From NCBI RefSeq assembly GCF_030296615.1, contig NZ_AP027732.1, positions 2,857,042 to 2,921,041 on the forward strand: 64,000 nt of DNA. The letters run 5' to 3'. Source of the DNA: Frondihabitans sucicola. Its GTDB lineage: Bacteria > Actinomycetota > Actinomycetes > Actinomycetales > Microbacteriaceae. Below the pieces are notes generated by a model, which was not told the DNA's origin, did no database searches, and saw only the letters and a list, made by a program, of their open reading frames with translations. Positions 28,731 to 36,969 of this stretch are shown in pieces (the stretch's first letter is position 1; the number at the start of each line of letters is the position of its first letter). Position numbers and translations under genes: made by a program.

Positions 28731-29053
28731 CAGCGGCCACCGAAGACGGAGGCGGCCGACGCCTGGGCGTCGGCCGCCATGCTCTCGTCAGCGGCGACGT
28801 AGCCCTGTGTCGCCACGGAGGCAGCGTCGAGCACTCGTCGCGAGCGTTCTCCGGCCACGGCCACGTCGTCGACGTGCACCGACAGAAGACCCGACACGGC
28901 ACCGCTGACCCGGGTCGAGGGTGCTAGCGCCGGTGGCGCGTCATCGAGAAGGCCCTCCACATCGCGTTCGTGCCGTGACAGGCTCTCGCCCGCCCTCACA
29001 ACGGACGCCAAGACGCCTCGCACCCCGTCGACGTCGATCTTCCAGCCGCGCAT
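28730..29053 (-). CDS. WXG100-sized helical protein, ESX-like partner
   Basis: 107 residues, helical, starting MRGWKIDVDGVRGVLASVV. Size, helix-turn-helix hairpin layout and position before an LXG-like protein match small type VII partner proteins, but a canonical WxG turn is not visible. GGGGGA precedes the ATG. It overlaps the next gene by one base (TGATG), so both are likely produced in step. No ESX secretion ATPase is encoded in this window. Confidence 0.65.
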   Translation of the reverse strand: MRGWKIDVDGVRGVLASVVRAGESLSRHERDVEGLLDDAPPALAPSTRVSGAVSGLLSVHVDDVAVAGERSRRVLDAASVATQGYVAADESMAADAQASAASVFGGR

Positions 29054-29135
29054 GTTCCCCCGATCTCTGGTTCGGGTTAGATCCTCTCAGAATCCAACAT
29101 GCGAAACAAACATTCGGGGGACAAGACACCGATGT

Positions 29136-29762
29136 TCAGTCGTCCGCGGAGAGCCTCCGCAGTTGCTCCTCGAACGGCACGACAGCGGCGAACGGGTCGT
29201 CTCGGCGAGTCGTGTGACCCGAGACGAGATCGGCCAGTTGCGCTGCTGCCCGGGCCACGCGATCCGGCAGCGTCGTCGATGTGGCGTCACCGCTCCCCCA
29301 GTCTTCGGAAGCGGCGAACACGCCCAGCGGGACGACGACGGCGCGGAGGTAGGCGAAGAGCGGCCGGATCGCGAAGTCGAGGACCATCGAGTGCCGGGCT
29401 GTTCCCGCGGTCGCCGCGATGAGGACAGGTGTGCCGGCGAGCGAGTCCTTGTCGATCACGTCGAAGAACGACTTGAACAGGCCGCTGTACGACGCCGTGA
29501 AGACCGGTGTGACCGCGATGACGCCATCGGCGGACGTGACCGAATCGATCGCCGCCTGGAGAGCCGGCCCGGCGAAGCCGGTGAGGAGGTTGTCGGTGAT
29601 GTCGTGAGCGAGGTCGCGCAGCTCGATGACCTCGACCTCGACCTGGTCGCCGAGCTCGGCGAGCGAGCGGGTGGTGGCTTCGGCGAGGCGGTCGGCCAGC
29701 AGGCGCGTGGAGGACGGCTGGCTCAGCCCCGCGGCGACCACGGCGATGCGTTTGGTACTCAT
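29136..29762 (-). CDS. NAD(P)H-dependent FMN reductase, CE1759 family
   Basis: 208 residues of the flavodoxin-like reductase fold: VVAAGLSQPSSTRLLADRL at the phosphate loop, TPVFTASYSGLFKSFFDVID in the middle. It should supply reduced flavin to the monooxygenase encoded 35 bp upstream, a two-gene arrangement typical of coryneform actinobacteria (CE1758/CE1759). ATG at 29762. Confidence 0.88.
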   Translation of the reverse strand: MSTKRIAVVAAGLSQPSSTRLLADRLAEATTRSLAELGDQVEVEVIELRDLAHDITDNLLTGFAGPALQAAIDSVTSADGVIAVTPVFTASYSGLFKSFFDVIDKDSLAGTPVLIAATAGTARHSMVLDFAIRPLFAYLRAVVVPLGVFAASEDWGSGDATSTTLPDRVARAAAQLADLVSGHTTRRDDPFAAVVPFEEQLRRLSADD

Positions 29763-29797
29763 GATGCGATGATCCTGCGATTCTTTGCTGGGAACGA

Positions 29798-30957
29798 CTA
29801 GAAGGAGGGAATCGCCAGAGGGTCGGACGATGCTGTGGCCGGCATGGCGGCGTCGCGCGCCGCGACCAGAGACGCGTGGGTCGGAGCGTCGGGGACGTCC
29901 GCGGGGCGGTTTATTGCGAACTCCTTTCGGAGCACCGGCACGACCTCTTCACCGAGCAGGTCGAGCTGCTCGAGGACGGTCTTGAGCGGAAGCCCAGCGT
30001 GGTCCATCAGGAACAACTGGCGCTGGTAGTCGCCGACGTAGTCGCGGAAGCCCAGGGTGCGGTCGATGACCTGCTGCGGGCTGCCGACGGTGAGGGGCGT
30101 CTGAGCCGTGAAGTCCTCGAGGGAGGGGCCGTGACCGTAGACCGGCGCATTGTCGAAGTACGGACGGAACTGCTTGATGGCATCCTGCGAGTTCTTCGCC
30201 ATGAAGGCCTGCCCGCCGAGTCCGACGATCGCCTGCGCGGCGGTGCCGTGTCCGTAGTGCTCGAAGCGCTCCCGGTAGAGGCGGACCATCTGCGCCGTGT
30301 GCGACGCGGGCCAGAAGATGTGGTTGGCGAAGAAGCCGTCGCCGTAGAAGGCGGCCTGCTCGGCGATCTCGGTCGAGCGGATCGATCCGTGCCAGACGAA
30401 GGGGCGACGTCGTCGAGGGGACGCGGGGTGGCGGTGAAGCCCTGGAGCGGCGTGCGGAAGTGGCCCTTCCAGTCGACGACCTCCTCGGTCCAGAGGCGGT
30501 GCAGCAGGGCGTAGTTCTCGATGGCGAGATTGATGCCCTGGCGGATGTCCTTGCCGAACCAGGGGTAGACCGGGCCCGTGTTGCCGCGGCCGAGCGTCAG
30601 GTCGACTCGACCGCCCGTGATGTGCTGCAGGAGCGAGAAGTCTTCGGCGATCTTCACGGGGTCGTTGGTCGTGATCAGCGTGGTCGCCGTGGACAGGATG
30701 ATGTGGTCCGTCTGCGCGGCGATGTAGGCGAGAAGCGTCGTCGGACTGGAGTTCGCGAAGGGCGGGTTGTGGTGCTCGCCCGGCGCGTACACGTCGAGTC
30801 CGACTTCCTCGGCCTTCTTCGCGATCGTGATCATCGCGTTGAGCCGCTCGTTCTCGGTCGGCGTGCGGCCCGTCGTCGGGTCGGTCGTGATGTCGCCGAC
30901 GGAGAAGATGCCGAACTGCAGTGGACTTGCGACCGGCGCCGTGCTGTTGTCTGCCAT
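29798..30957 (-). CDS. Luciferase-like FMN-dependent monooxygenase, CE1758 family, one -1 frameshift
   Basis: Restoring one base in the G4 run at 30401-30404 joins ATPRPLDDVAP with FVWHGSIRSTEIAEQAAF and gives 386 residues. The N-terminal LQFGIFSVGDITTDPTTGRT and APGEHHNPPFANSSPTTLLA define the CE1758 branch of bacterial luciferase-like oxidoreductases, TIM-barrel enzymes that use FMNH2 and oxygen; substrates are unknown. GTGAGG precedes the start, and an inverted repeat overlaps the promoter region. The interruption is treated as a base-loss error. Confidence 0.85.
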
Positions 30958-30978
30958 GACCTCACCCTAACTCATCTA

Positions 30979-30992
30979 TATGCGTTTGCATA
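30979..30992. promoter_or_regulatory. Inverted repeat in promoter of the monooxygenase/reductase operon
   Basis: TATGC-GTTT-GCATA, 22 bases upstream of the monooxygenase start and overlapping its likely -10 region (TATAGA on the minus strand). A repressor site is plausible; no cognate regulator is adjacent. Confidence 0.4.
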
Positions 30993-31037
30993 CATTCTGG
31001 TTCAACGTCGAGCGGGCGGAGTTATTCCCGGAACCGA

Positions 31038-31080
31038 AAACGGCTCCCGACACCGAGAGTTCGGGCGTCGGGAGCCGTTT
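31038..31080 (-). terminator. Rho-independent terminator after the sugar-binding protein gene
   Basis: Perfect 14-bp stem (31038-31051 with 31067-31080), 15-base loop, followed on the minus strand by TTTTC. It starts 16 bases behind the stop codon. Confidence 0.85.
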
Positions 31081-31096
31081 CCGGTCGCGCGAGCGG

Positions 31097-32406
31097 TTAC
31101 TTGATCTGACCGGCGAGCGTGTTCTGCAGGATCGTCAGGGACTCCTTGGGCGTCTTCCCCGACAGGACGTTCTGCCCGAAGGTCGACATGGGCGTCGTGC
31201 TGTCGACGTAGGTGACGTTCGCGAACAGCGCGCTGCCGCCGGGTGCTGCCCAGGTCTTCGAGATCGGCTGCCAGCTCGAGACGATCTTCACCTGGTTGGG
31301 GTCGGACTGGAACTCGGGAGTCGACGCGATCGATTTCAGCACGGGAAGGCCGATGCCGGTCTTCTTCGTCCACAGCTCCGACATGTGCTTGTAGTAATAG
31401 GTCAGGAACGCCTCGCTGTCCTTCTGCGAGGGTGTGTTCTTGTACATCATGATGTTGTTCGGGAAATAGAGGGCCCCCTTCTTGCCGGAGTCGCTCGTCA
31501 GGGGATCGCCGACGACGAGGTCGGCCGCCGTGCTCCCTCCGACGTTGGCCGCGAGGCCGGGGACGTCGATCCCCATGGCGAACTTCTCGGCCTTCCACTG
31601 CGAGTTCGAGTTCGTCGCCGTGTAGCTGATCGCTCCCGGATCGACGTAGCCCTTCCGGATGTTCTCCTCGATGAACTCGAGGGCCTGGATGTTGGCGTCG
31701 GTCACCAGGTTCGGCTTGCCTTCGGCGTCGAAGATGCCCCCGCCGTTGTTGATCATGACGCCGACGATCATCTGGAAGGCGTTGCCGCCGCTCGGATTGC
31801 CGTTCGCGGCAAAGCCGAAGACGCCGATCTTCTTCAGGGCGGCTGCGGCGTCGAGGTACGACTGCCAGTCGGTGGGCGGTGTGGCGCCGGCCTTCTCGAG
31901 GAGGCTCTTGTTGTACCAGAGCACGCGCATGTCGAGGTTGTACGGGATCGCCACGTAGCCGTTGGGTGTCTTCATCGTGTCGAGCAGACCGGGTAGGAAG
32001 TCGTCGTGGAGGCCGTTGGCCTTCCACGTGTCGACGAGATCGTCGGCCTCGGCGATGAAGCCCTGCTTGGCGAACTGGAACGCCTGGGTACCACCTCCGG
32101 AGCTGACCGCGGGGCCCGTCTTCGACGCCATGGCCGTTGCGAACGTCTGCGTGAAGTTGGCCCACTGAACCGCCTGATAGCTCGGCGCCGCGAGACCCGA
32201 GCTCGGTTTGAACGACAGGACGAGTTTCTTGTCCAGCGGATTGAACGCCGGTCCGCCCCAGGGCATGTTCCAGAATTTGAGGGCCCGGGTGGAACCGGAG
32301 CCGGAGCCCCTCCCGTAGTGCAGGCGGCCAGAGACGTGACGGCTGCTGCGCCGCCGATGAGACCCAGGAACCCGCGACGGGAAACGGTTGCTCTCGTTGT
32401 CGACAT
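31097..32406 (-). CDS. Orphan extracellular sugar-binding lipoprotein (ABC type), one -1 frameshift
   Basis: With one base restored in the run at 32307-32310, MSTTRATVSRRGFLGLIGG joins GSGSGSTRALKFWNMPWGG and gives 436 residues. The N-terminus has a Tat-type RR motif and lipobox with Cys29; the mature part is a family 1 solute-binding protein (GPAVSSGGGTQAFQFAKQG, KSLLEKAGATPPTDWQSYLD). It should bind a sugar outside the cell for an ABC importer, but no permease or ATPase gene is nearby. AAAGGA precedes the ATG. It is divergent from a LacI gene across two palindromes, so repression by that LacI is very likely. Confidence 0.82.
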
Positions 32407-32461
32407 TGACGGTCCTTTCGCCCCGGACGCGTCCAGAGCTTGTTCTTCGTTGAACGGGAAT

Positions 32462-32473
32462 ATTTGCGCAAAT
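32462..32473. promoter_or_regulatory. LacI operator 1
   Basis: Perfect 12-bp palindrome ATTTGCGCAAAT with a CG-type centre, 56 bases upstream of the binding-protein start. Confidence 0.75.
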
Positions 32474-32537
32474 CATCTGCCTCGGTTTGCGTTGGCAGAA
32501 GTATGCCGCTCGATTTGTTGCGAGGCAAGACAAATTA

Positions 32538-32549
32538 TTTTGCGCAAAC
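32538..32549. promoter_or_regulatory. LacI operator 2
   Basis: TTTTGCGCAAAC, sharing the 10-bp palindromic core with operator 1, centred 76 bases from it and immediately before the -10 box of lacI. Two matching sites suggest looping and autoregulation. Confidence 0.75.
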
Positions 32550-32561
32550 GGGTAGTCGGCT

Positions 32562-32567
32562 TAGAGT
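32562..32567 (+). promoter_or_regulatory. -10 box of leaderless promoter for the LacI gene
   Basis: TAGAGT, six bases, ATG at 32574. Operator 2 ends 12 bases before the box, where the -35 region would be. Confidence 0.55.
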
Positions 32568-32573
32568 GGCGAG

Positions 32574-33617
32574 ATGACCGCTGTCCGTCCGACGCTCGAG
32601 GTCGTCGCCCGCCTGGCCGGAACCAGTGTCCCGACGGTCTCGAAGGTGCTTCGCGGCGGCACGGACGTCTCCGATGCGACTCGCCGACACGTGCTCGCGG
32701 CGGTCGCCACGACGGGCTATCGATCGAGGTCGGCTTCGAGCCGACGCTCGGAGACGACGGCCATGCCGACGCTGGTCGATCTCGTCATGACGGCCGTCGA
32801 CAACGCCTGGGCGACCCGCGCCCTGAGCGGCATCGAGCAGGCGGCCACCGACGCCGGCATCGGTGTCGTCATGACCATCGCGCGCGACAGCGACGAGTGG
32901 CTCACGCGGTTGCTCCGGCGTCACTCCGAAGGGGCCGTCATCGTAGGCCTCGGCCCGTCGTCCGCGCAGATCAGCGGCCTGGCGGCAGCCGGCATCCCGG
33001 TCGTCCTCGTCGACCCGGTGGTTCGGCCGCCCGACGACGTTCCGAGCGTGGGCTCGACGAACTGGGAGGGCGGGCGCTCCGCCGGCGAGCATCTCGCCGC
33101 GCTCGGCCACCGGCGCATCGGGATCGTCGACGCCGGCCCGGGAACCCTCTACAACGCCGCCCGTGTCGACGGGTTCCGGTCGGCCCTGACGACCGCGGGC
33201 CTCGACCTGCCGGCCTCGCGCATCGTTCACGGCGACTGGTCACGCCCGACGGCCTACGAAGCGGTCCTCCCCGTCCTGGCGGCAGAAGAGCGTCCCACGG
33301 CCTTGTTCGCGTGCTCCGAGAGCATGGCGTTCGGCATCTATGACGCCGCTGCGACGCTCGGACTCAGGATCCCGCAGGATCTCAGCGTGGTCGGCTTCGA
33401 CGACCTTCCGGAGGCTCAGTGGGCGACTCCTCCGATGACCACCGTCCAGCAGCCGACGGCGGAAATGGGTTCGGTGGCCCTGCGGATCCTGCTCGACACG
33501 ATCCGGGACCAACGCTCGCCACGAGGTCGGGCCGGGCGCACGACGAGGATCGAACTGGCGACGCATTTCCTGGTGCGGGCGTCGACGGCACCGCCGTCGG
33601 GTGCAGAAGCGCCCTGA
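32574..33617 (+). CDS. LacI-family transcriptional repressor
   Basis: 347 residues. The N-terminal helix-turn-helix (TLEVVARLAGTSVPTVSKVL, residues about 7-26, with the hinge around VLAAVATTGYRS) is followed by a periplasmic-binding-protein-like effector domain ending in DLSVVGFDDLPEAQWATPPM, the usual LacI/GalR C-terminal signature. It most likely controls the divergent sugar-binding protein gene and itself through the two matching palindromes. The gene ends two bases before the convergent Excalibur gene. Confidence 0.92.
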   Translation: MTAVRPTLEVVARLAGTSVPTVSKVLRGGTDVSDATRRHVLAAVATTGYRSRSASSRRSETTAMPTLVDLVMTAVDNAWATRALSGIEQAATDAGIGVVMTIARDSDEWLTRLLRRHSEGAVIVGLGPSSAQISGLAAAGIPVVLVDPVVRPPDDVPSVGSTNWEGGRSAGEHLAALGHRRIGIVDAGPGTLYNAARVDGFRSALTTAGLDLPASRIVHGDWSRPTAYEAVLPVLAAEERPTALFACSESMAFGIYDAAATLGLRIPQDLSVVGFDDLPEAQWATPPMTTVQQPTAEMGSVALRILLDTIRDQRSPRGRAGRTTRIELATHFLVRASTAPPSGAEAP

Positions 33618-33619
33618 GG

Positions 33620-33919
33620 TCAGTCGAGTTCGCAGGCGATGCCGTCGCCGTCGCGATCCGACTTCTTGTTGGCGTTGTAGAGGGCGGTGTCGAATTTCAC
33701 TTTGCCTTTGAGGGCGCGGTGGGTCACCTTGCCCTTCGACGTGACGGTGTTGTTCTTGACGCCCGCTTTGGCGATGCCGCCGGAGTACGTCTTATGGACG
33801 GCGGTGCAGTTCGCATAGGCCTTCGGCGAAGCGGATGCCGCGTCGGCGGCCACAACGGACGGCACGGCGATTGCGACCGTCAGCACGGTCGCGGCGATGG
33901 CCAAGCGCGGGGAGATCAT
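33620..33919 (-). CDS. Secreted Excalibur calcium-binding domain protein
   Basis: 99 residues: signal peptide (hydrophobic 5-22, likely cleavage near ADAASA), then one Excalibur domain with NCTAVHKTYSGGI and the calcium loop DRDGDGIACE at the end. Such small exported proteins are common in actinobacteria and have no assigned role. The start is the ATG before ISPRLAI; the longer frame lacks a signal. Confidence 0.88.
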   Translation of the reverse strand: MISPRLAIAATVLTVAIAVPSVVAADAASASPKAYANCTAVHKTYSGGIAKAGVKNNTVTSKGKVTHRALKGKVKFDTALYNANKKSDRDGDGIACELD

Positions 33920-34002
33920 GGTGCGAAGGTAGCGAGCCGTCGGGGTGACGCGGCAGCCCCAGTGCGAGCGCCCCTCGTTCGGGTGCCGCGTCGAGGCGGC
34001 AG

Positions 34003-34326
34003 TCAGTAGGGAAGGTCGGCTTCGGTTGCCGGCGGAGCCAAGCGCAGGAACCGCTGCGCGATCTGGGCCTTCGAGTAGGGCCCGTCGAGCTCGGCCGTGT
34101 ACTGCGGGGTGTCGAACTCGATCCACCAGACCGGCGCGAGCCCGCCGACGGCGGAGATGCCGGGCCAGGCGGATCCTCCGTGGCGGACGACGAGGCCGGT
34201 GGCGCCGTTGGGAAAGGGGGTCGCGGCGTCCTCGTCTTTGTCGACCACATAGACCTGCACGCCGATGCCGAACCCCGTGTCGAGGTTCGTCGGCGAGGCG
34301 GCTCCTCGGATGCGGCGACCGAACAT
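34003..34326 (-). CDS. Conserved small protein of unknown function
   Basis: 107 residues, no signal peptide or membrane segment. Tryptophan and proline positions (GGLAPVWWIEFDTPQYTAELDGPYSK) suggest a compact beta-rich domain, possibly a short SH3-like or carbohydrate-independent fold; I do not recognise a family. ATG at 34326, six bases behind GAAGAT. It is divergent from the DHA2 exporter gene. Confidence 0.65.
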   Translation of the reverse strand: MFGRRIRGAASPTNLDTGFGIGVQVYVVDKDEDAATPFPNGATGLVVRHGGSAWPGISAVGGLAPVWWIEFDTPQYTAELDGPYSKAQIAQRFLRLAPPATEADLPY

Positions 34327-34395
34327 GCGGTCATCTTCGCATGGACGGGCGCCGGCTGTCAGGGAAAGTCGAGAGCCGTCGGACGGGAAGCGTAT

Positions 34396-34417
34396 AGTTA
34401 GTTCACGTTAAGTAACT
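34396..34417. promoter_or_regulatory. MarR-type operator candidate overlapping exporter promoter
   Basis: Inverted repeat AGTTAGTT-N6-AAGTAACT (7 of 8 positions pair), overlapping TATAGT (34393-34398), which may be the -10 box of the exporter-marR operon. The downstream MarR protein is the obvious candidate ligand. Confidence 0.5.
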
Positions 34418-34453
34418 AGTTTTCCCCCGACATTCACACCACGGAGCACCGGC

Positions 34454-36272
34454 TTGCCCACCTTCCTCACCAAAGACCACCCGAAGTACAAATGGGTCGC
34501 ACTCAGCAACACCACTCTCGGCATGCTCATGGCGACGATCAACTCGTCGATCGTGATCATCTCCTCCCCGCGATCTTCAAGGGCATCGACCTGAACCCGC
34601 TCGAAGCGGGCAACGTCAGCTATCTGCTCTGGATGCTCATGGGCTACATGCTCATCACGGCCGTCCTCGTCGTCACCTTCGGGCGACTCGGTGACATGTA
34701 CGGTCGGGTGCGCATCTACAACCTCGGCTTCGTCGTGTTCACGCTGGGCTCCATCGCCCTGGCCTTCGACCCGTTCATGGGCGGATCGGGCGCCATGTGG
34801 CTGATCATCATGCGGTTGGTCCAGGGCATCGGCGGTGCCATGCTGTTCGCCAACTCGACCGCGATCCTGACCGACGCCTTCCCCGCGAACAAGCGCGGAA
34901 TGGCCCTCGGCATCAACCAGGTCGCGGCCATCGCCGGATCGTTCATCGGTCTGATCGTCGGCGGCCTCCTGTCGACCATCGACTGGCGCGCCGTCTTCTT
35001 CGTGAGCGTCCCGGTCGGGATCATCGGCACCATCTGGTCGTACAAGTCGCTGCACGAGGTGGGCACCAAGAACCGCGGCAAGCTCGACTGGCCCGGCAAC
35101 ATCGCCTTCGCCATCGGCCTCACCGCCGTGCTCGCCGCCATCACGTACGGCATCCAGCCCTACGGAGGGTCGTCGACCGGCTGGTCGAACCCGTGGGTTC
35201 TCGCGGGAATCATCGGCGGCGTGATCCTGCTCGTCGTCTTCGTCTTCATCGAGCTGCGGACGAAACAGCCGATGTTCGAGATGCGGCTGTTCAAGATCCG
35301 CTCCTTCGCCATGGCGAACCTCGCGGGGCTCCTGGCGTCGATCGGTCGAGGCGGCCTCCAGTTCATGCTGATCATCTGGCTGCAGGGCATCTGGCTGCCG
35401 CTGCACGGGTACTCGTACGAGCAGACCCCGCTGTGGGCAGGCATCTACCTGCTGCCTCTCACGGTCGGATTCCTCGTCGCAGGGCCGCTCTCCGGCATCC
35501 TGTCCGACCGCTTCGGCGCGCGCTTCTTCGCCACGGCCGGTCTCACGCTGGTCGCCGCGATGTTCGTCGGTCTGCTCCTGCTGCCGGTCAACTTCAACTA
35601 CGGCGCCTTCGCCGTCATCACGTTCCTCTCCGGCATCGGCTCGGGCATGTTCGGGGCGCCGAACCGCACCGCGATCATGAACAGCGTTCCGGCGAACCAG
35701 CGCGGTTCGGCCTCCGGCATGGCCGGCACTGTGCAGAACGCCGGAACGTCGCTCTCCATCGGCATCTTCTTCTCGCTGATGATCGCGGGCCTCGCGACGA
35801 CGCTGCCGGCCACGCTCAAGTCGGGCCTGACGTCGCACGGCGTCTCGACGGCGATCGCCGACAAGATCTCGCAGACTCCCCGGTCGGCACCCTGTTCTCG
35901 GCATTCCTCGGCTACAACCCGATCCAGAACCTGCTCGGCTCGAAGGTGCTGTCCGGCCTCTCGTCGGCCGACCGGAATGCCCTGATCGGCAAGGAGTTCT
36001 TCCCGCAGCTCATCTCAGGGCCGTTCCATCACGGACTCGTCGTCGTGTTCCTGGCCGCCACGATCATGACGGTCGTCGCGGCGGTCGCGTCGCTGATCCG
36101 CGGCAAGAAGTACGTGCACCTCGAGCTGCCCACCGGCTCCGTCGACATCGTCGAGGGCGGAGCTGACACGCCCGCCGAGACCGTGTCCGAGGACGGCGCC
36201 GCGGGTGCCGGTGCATCCGGTGCCGGTGCATCCGGTGCCGACGCCTCCGTCTCGGCGGGGAGACACCGGTGA
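34454..36272 (+). CDS. DHA2 (EmrB/QacA-type) MFS exporter, two -1 frameshifts
   Basis: Three frames join to about 606 residues when one base is added near 34563-34569 and one in the C4 run at 35878-35881. The start at TTG 34454 reads PTFLTKDHPKYKWVALSNTT, then TINSSIVIIS...PAIFKGIDLN, the typical first helix of 14-helix drug exporters; motif A-like LGDMYGRVRIYNLG and motif C-like regions follow. The cytoplasmic C-terminus has an ASGAG repeat. Function should be proton-driven efflux of drugs or lipophilic compounds. It overlaps the MarR gene by four bases (GTGA), a classic self-regulated efflux pair. Confidence 0.85.
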
Positions 36273-36745
36273 GCTCGCCCGGGTCGTCGGTCGTGAGCGA
36301 GGGGGCGCAGGATCCTGCCCCCGTCGACCGCGACGACGTCCCGGCCCGCTTCGCGTTCGCCGTCGGCCGCCTGAACCGCCTTCTCCGGCCGTCCGGGGCT
36401 GCGCTCAGTCCGGCGCTGCTCCTCGCCCTGTCGACCGTCGTGCGGCGCGGTCCGGTCCGGCCGTCCGAGCTCGGCCGGATCGAAGGCGTCGCGGCACCGA
36501 CGGCGACCCGGCTCATCGTCGACCTGGAGTCGCGCGGACTCGTCGACCGGACCCCGGACCCCGACGACGGGCGCTCGTTCTTCGTCGAGGCGACCGCTGC
36601 CGGAGTCGACGCGGTGATCGCTGCGCGCCGGGAACGCGCCGAACACGCCTCCGCGCTCCTCGCCACGCTCGACGAGTCGGGTCGCGCCGCGGTGCTCGAC
36701 GCGCTCGAGTCGCTCGAGAAGCTGGCGGACTCGCGCGAGCTGTAG
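36269..36745 (+). CDS. MarR-family repressor of the exporter operon
   Basis: 158 residues with a winged-helix domain: GPVRPSELGRIEGVAAPTAT as helix-turn-helix and RTPDPDDGRSFFVEATAAG as wing. GTG start overlaps the exporter stop (GTGA) with GGGGAGA upstream, so translation is coupled. Expected to repress the exporter promoter, where an inverted repeat is visible. Confidence 0.88.
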   Translation: MSSPGSSVVSEGAQDPAPVDRDDVPARFAFAVGRLNRLLRPSGAALSPALLLALSTVVRRGPVRPSELGRIEGVAAPTATRLIVDLESRGLVDRTPDPDDGRSFFVEATAAGVDAVIAARRERAEHASALLATLDESGRAAVLDALESLEKLADSREL

Positions 36746-36818
36746 GTCTGCGCGTCGCCTCTCGTGCCGGCCCCTGCCCTGCCGGCCCCCTCCCCTGCCG
36801 CCCCCTGCCCTGCCCGTC

Positions 36819-36909
36819 CCTCCCGAAATCGAAGGGGATCCTCGCGCAGGCCGCCCGGGAAGTGCGATGCACGGGGCGTCGGGCGAAAATCCCCTTCGAT
36901 TTCGGGAGG
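36819..36909. repeat. Perfect 21-bp inverted repeat with 49-base spacer
   Basis: Arms 36819-36839 and 36889-36909 are exact reverse complements and carry an AT-richer core (GAAATCGAAGGGGAT) unlike the flanks. It lies between the convergent marR and MFS genes. The flanks are C-rich on the left and G-rich on the right, so a longer imperfect hairpin is possible. It could act as a bidirectional terminator or be a mobile miniature repeat. Confidence 0.85.
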
Positions 36910-36938
36910 TGGGCCGCAGGCGGGCGGCGCGCAGGCCG

Positions 36939-36959
36939 CAGGCAGGCAGGCAGGCAGGC
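36939..36959. repeat. CAGG tetranucleotide repeat
   Basis: About five copies of CAGG directly behind the inverted repeat and just before the stop codon of the convergent MFS gene. Confidence 0.8.
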
Positions 36960-36969
36960 GTGAGCGGCG

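Noticed and set aside
36746-36969. Insertion sequence suggested by the 21-bp inverted repeat
   Set aside because: The 49-base interior is too short for a transposase and no target-site duplication is visible; at most a miniature element.
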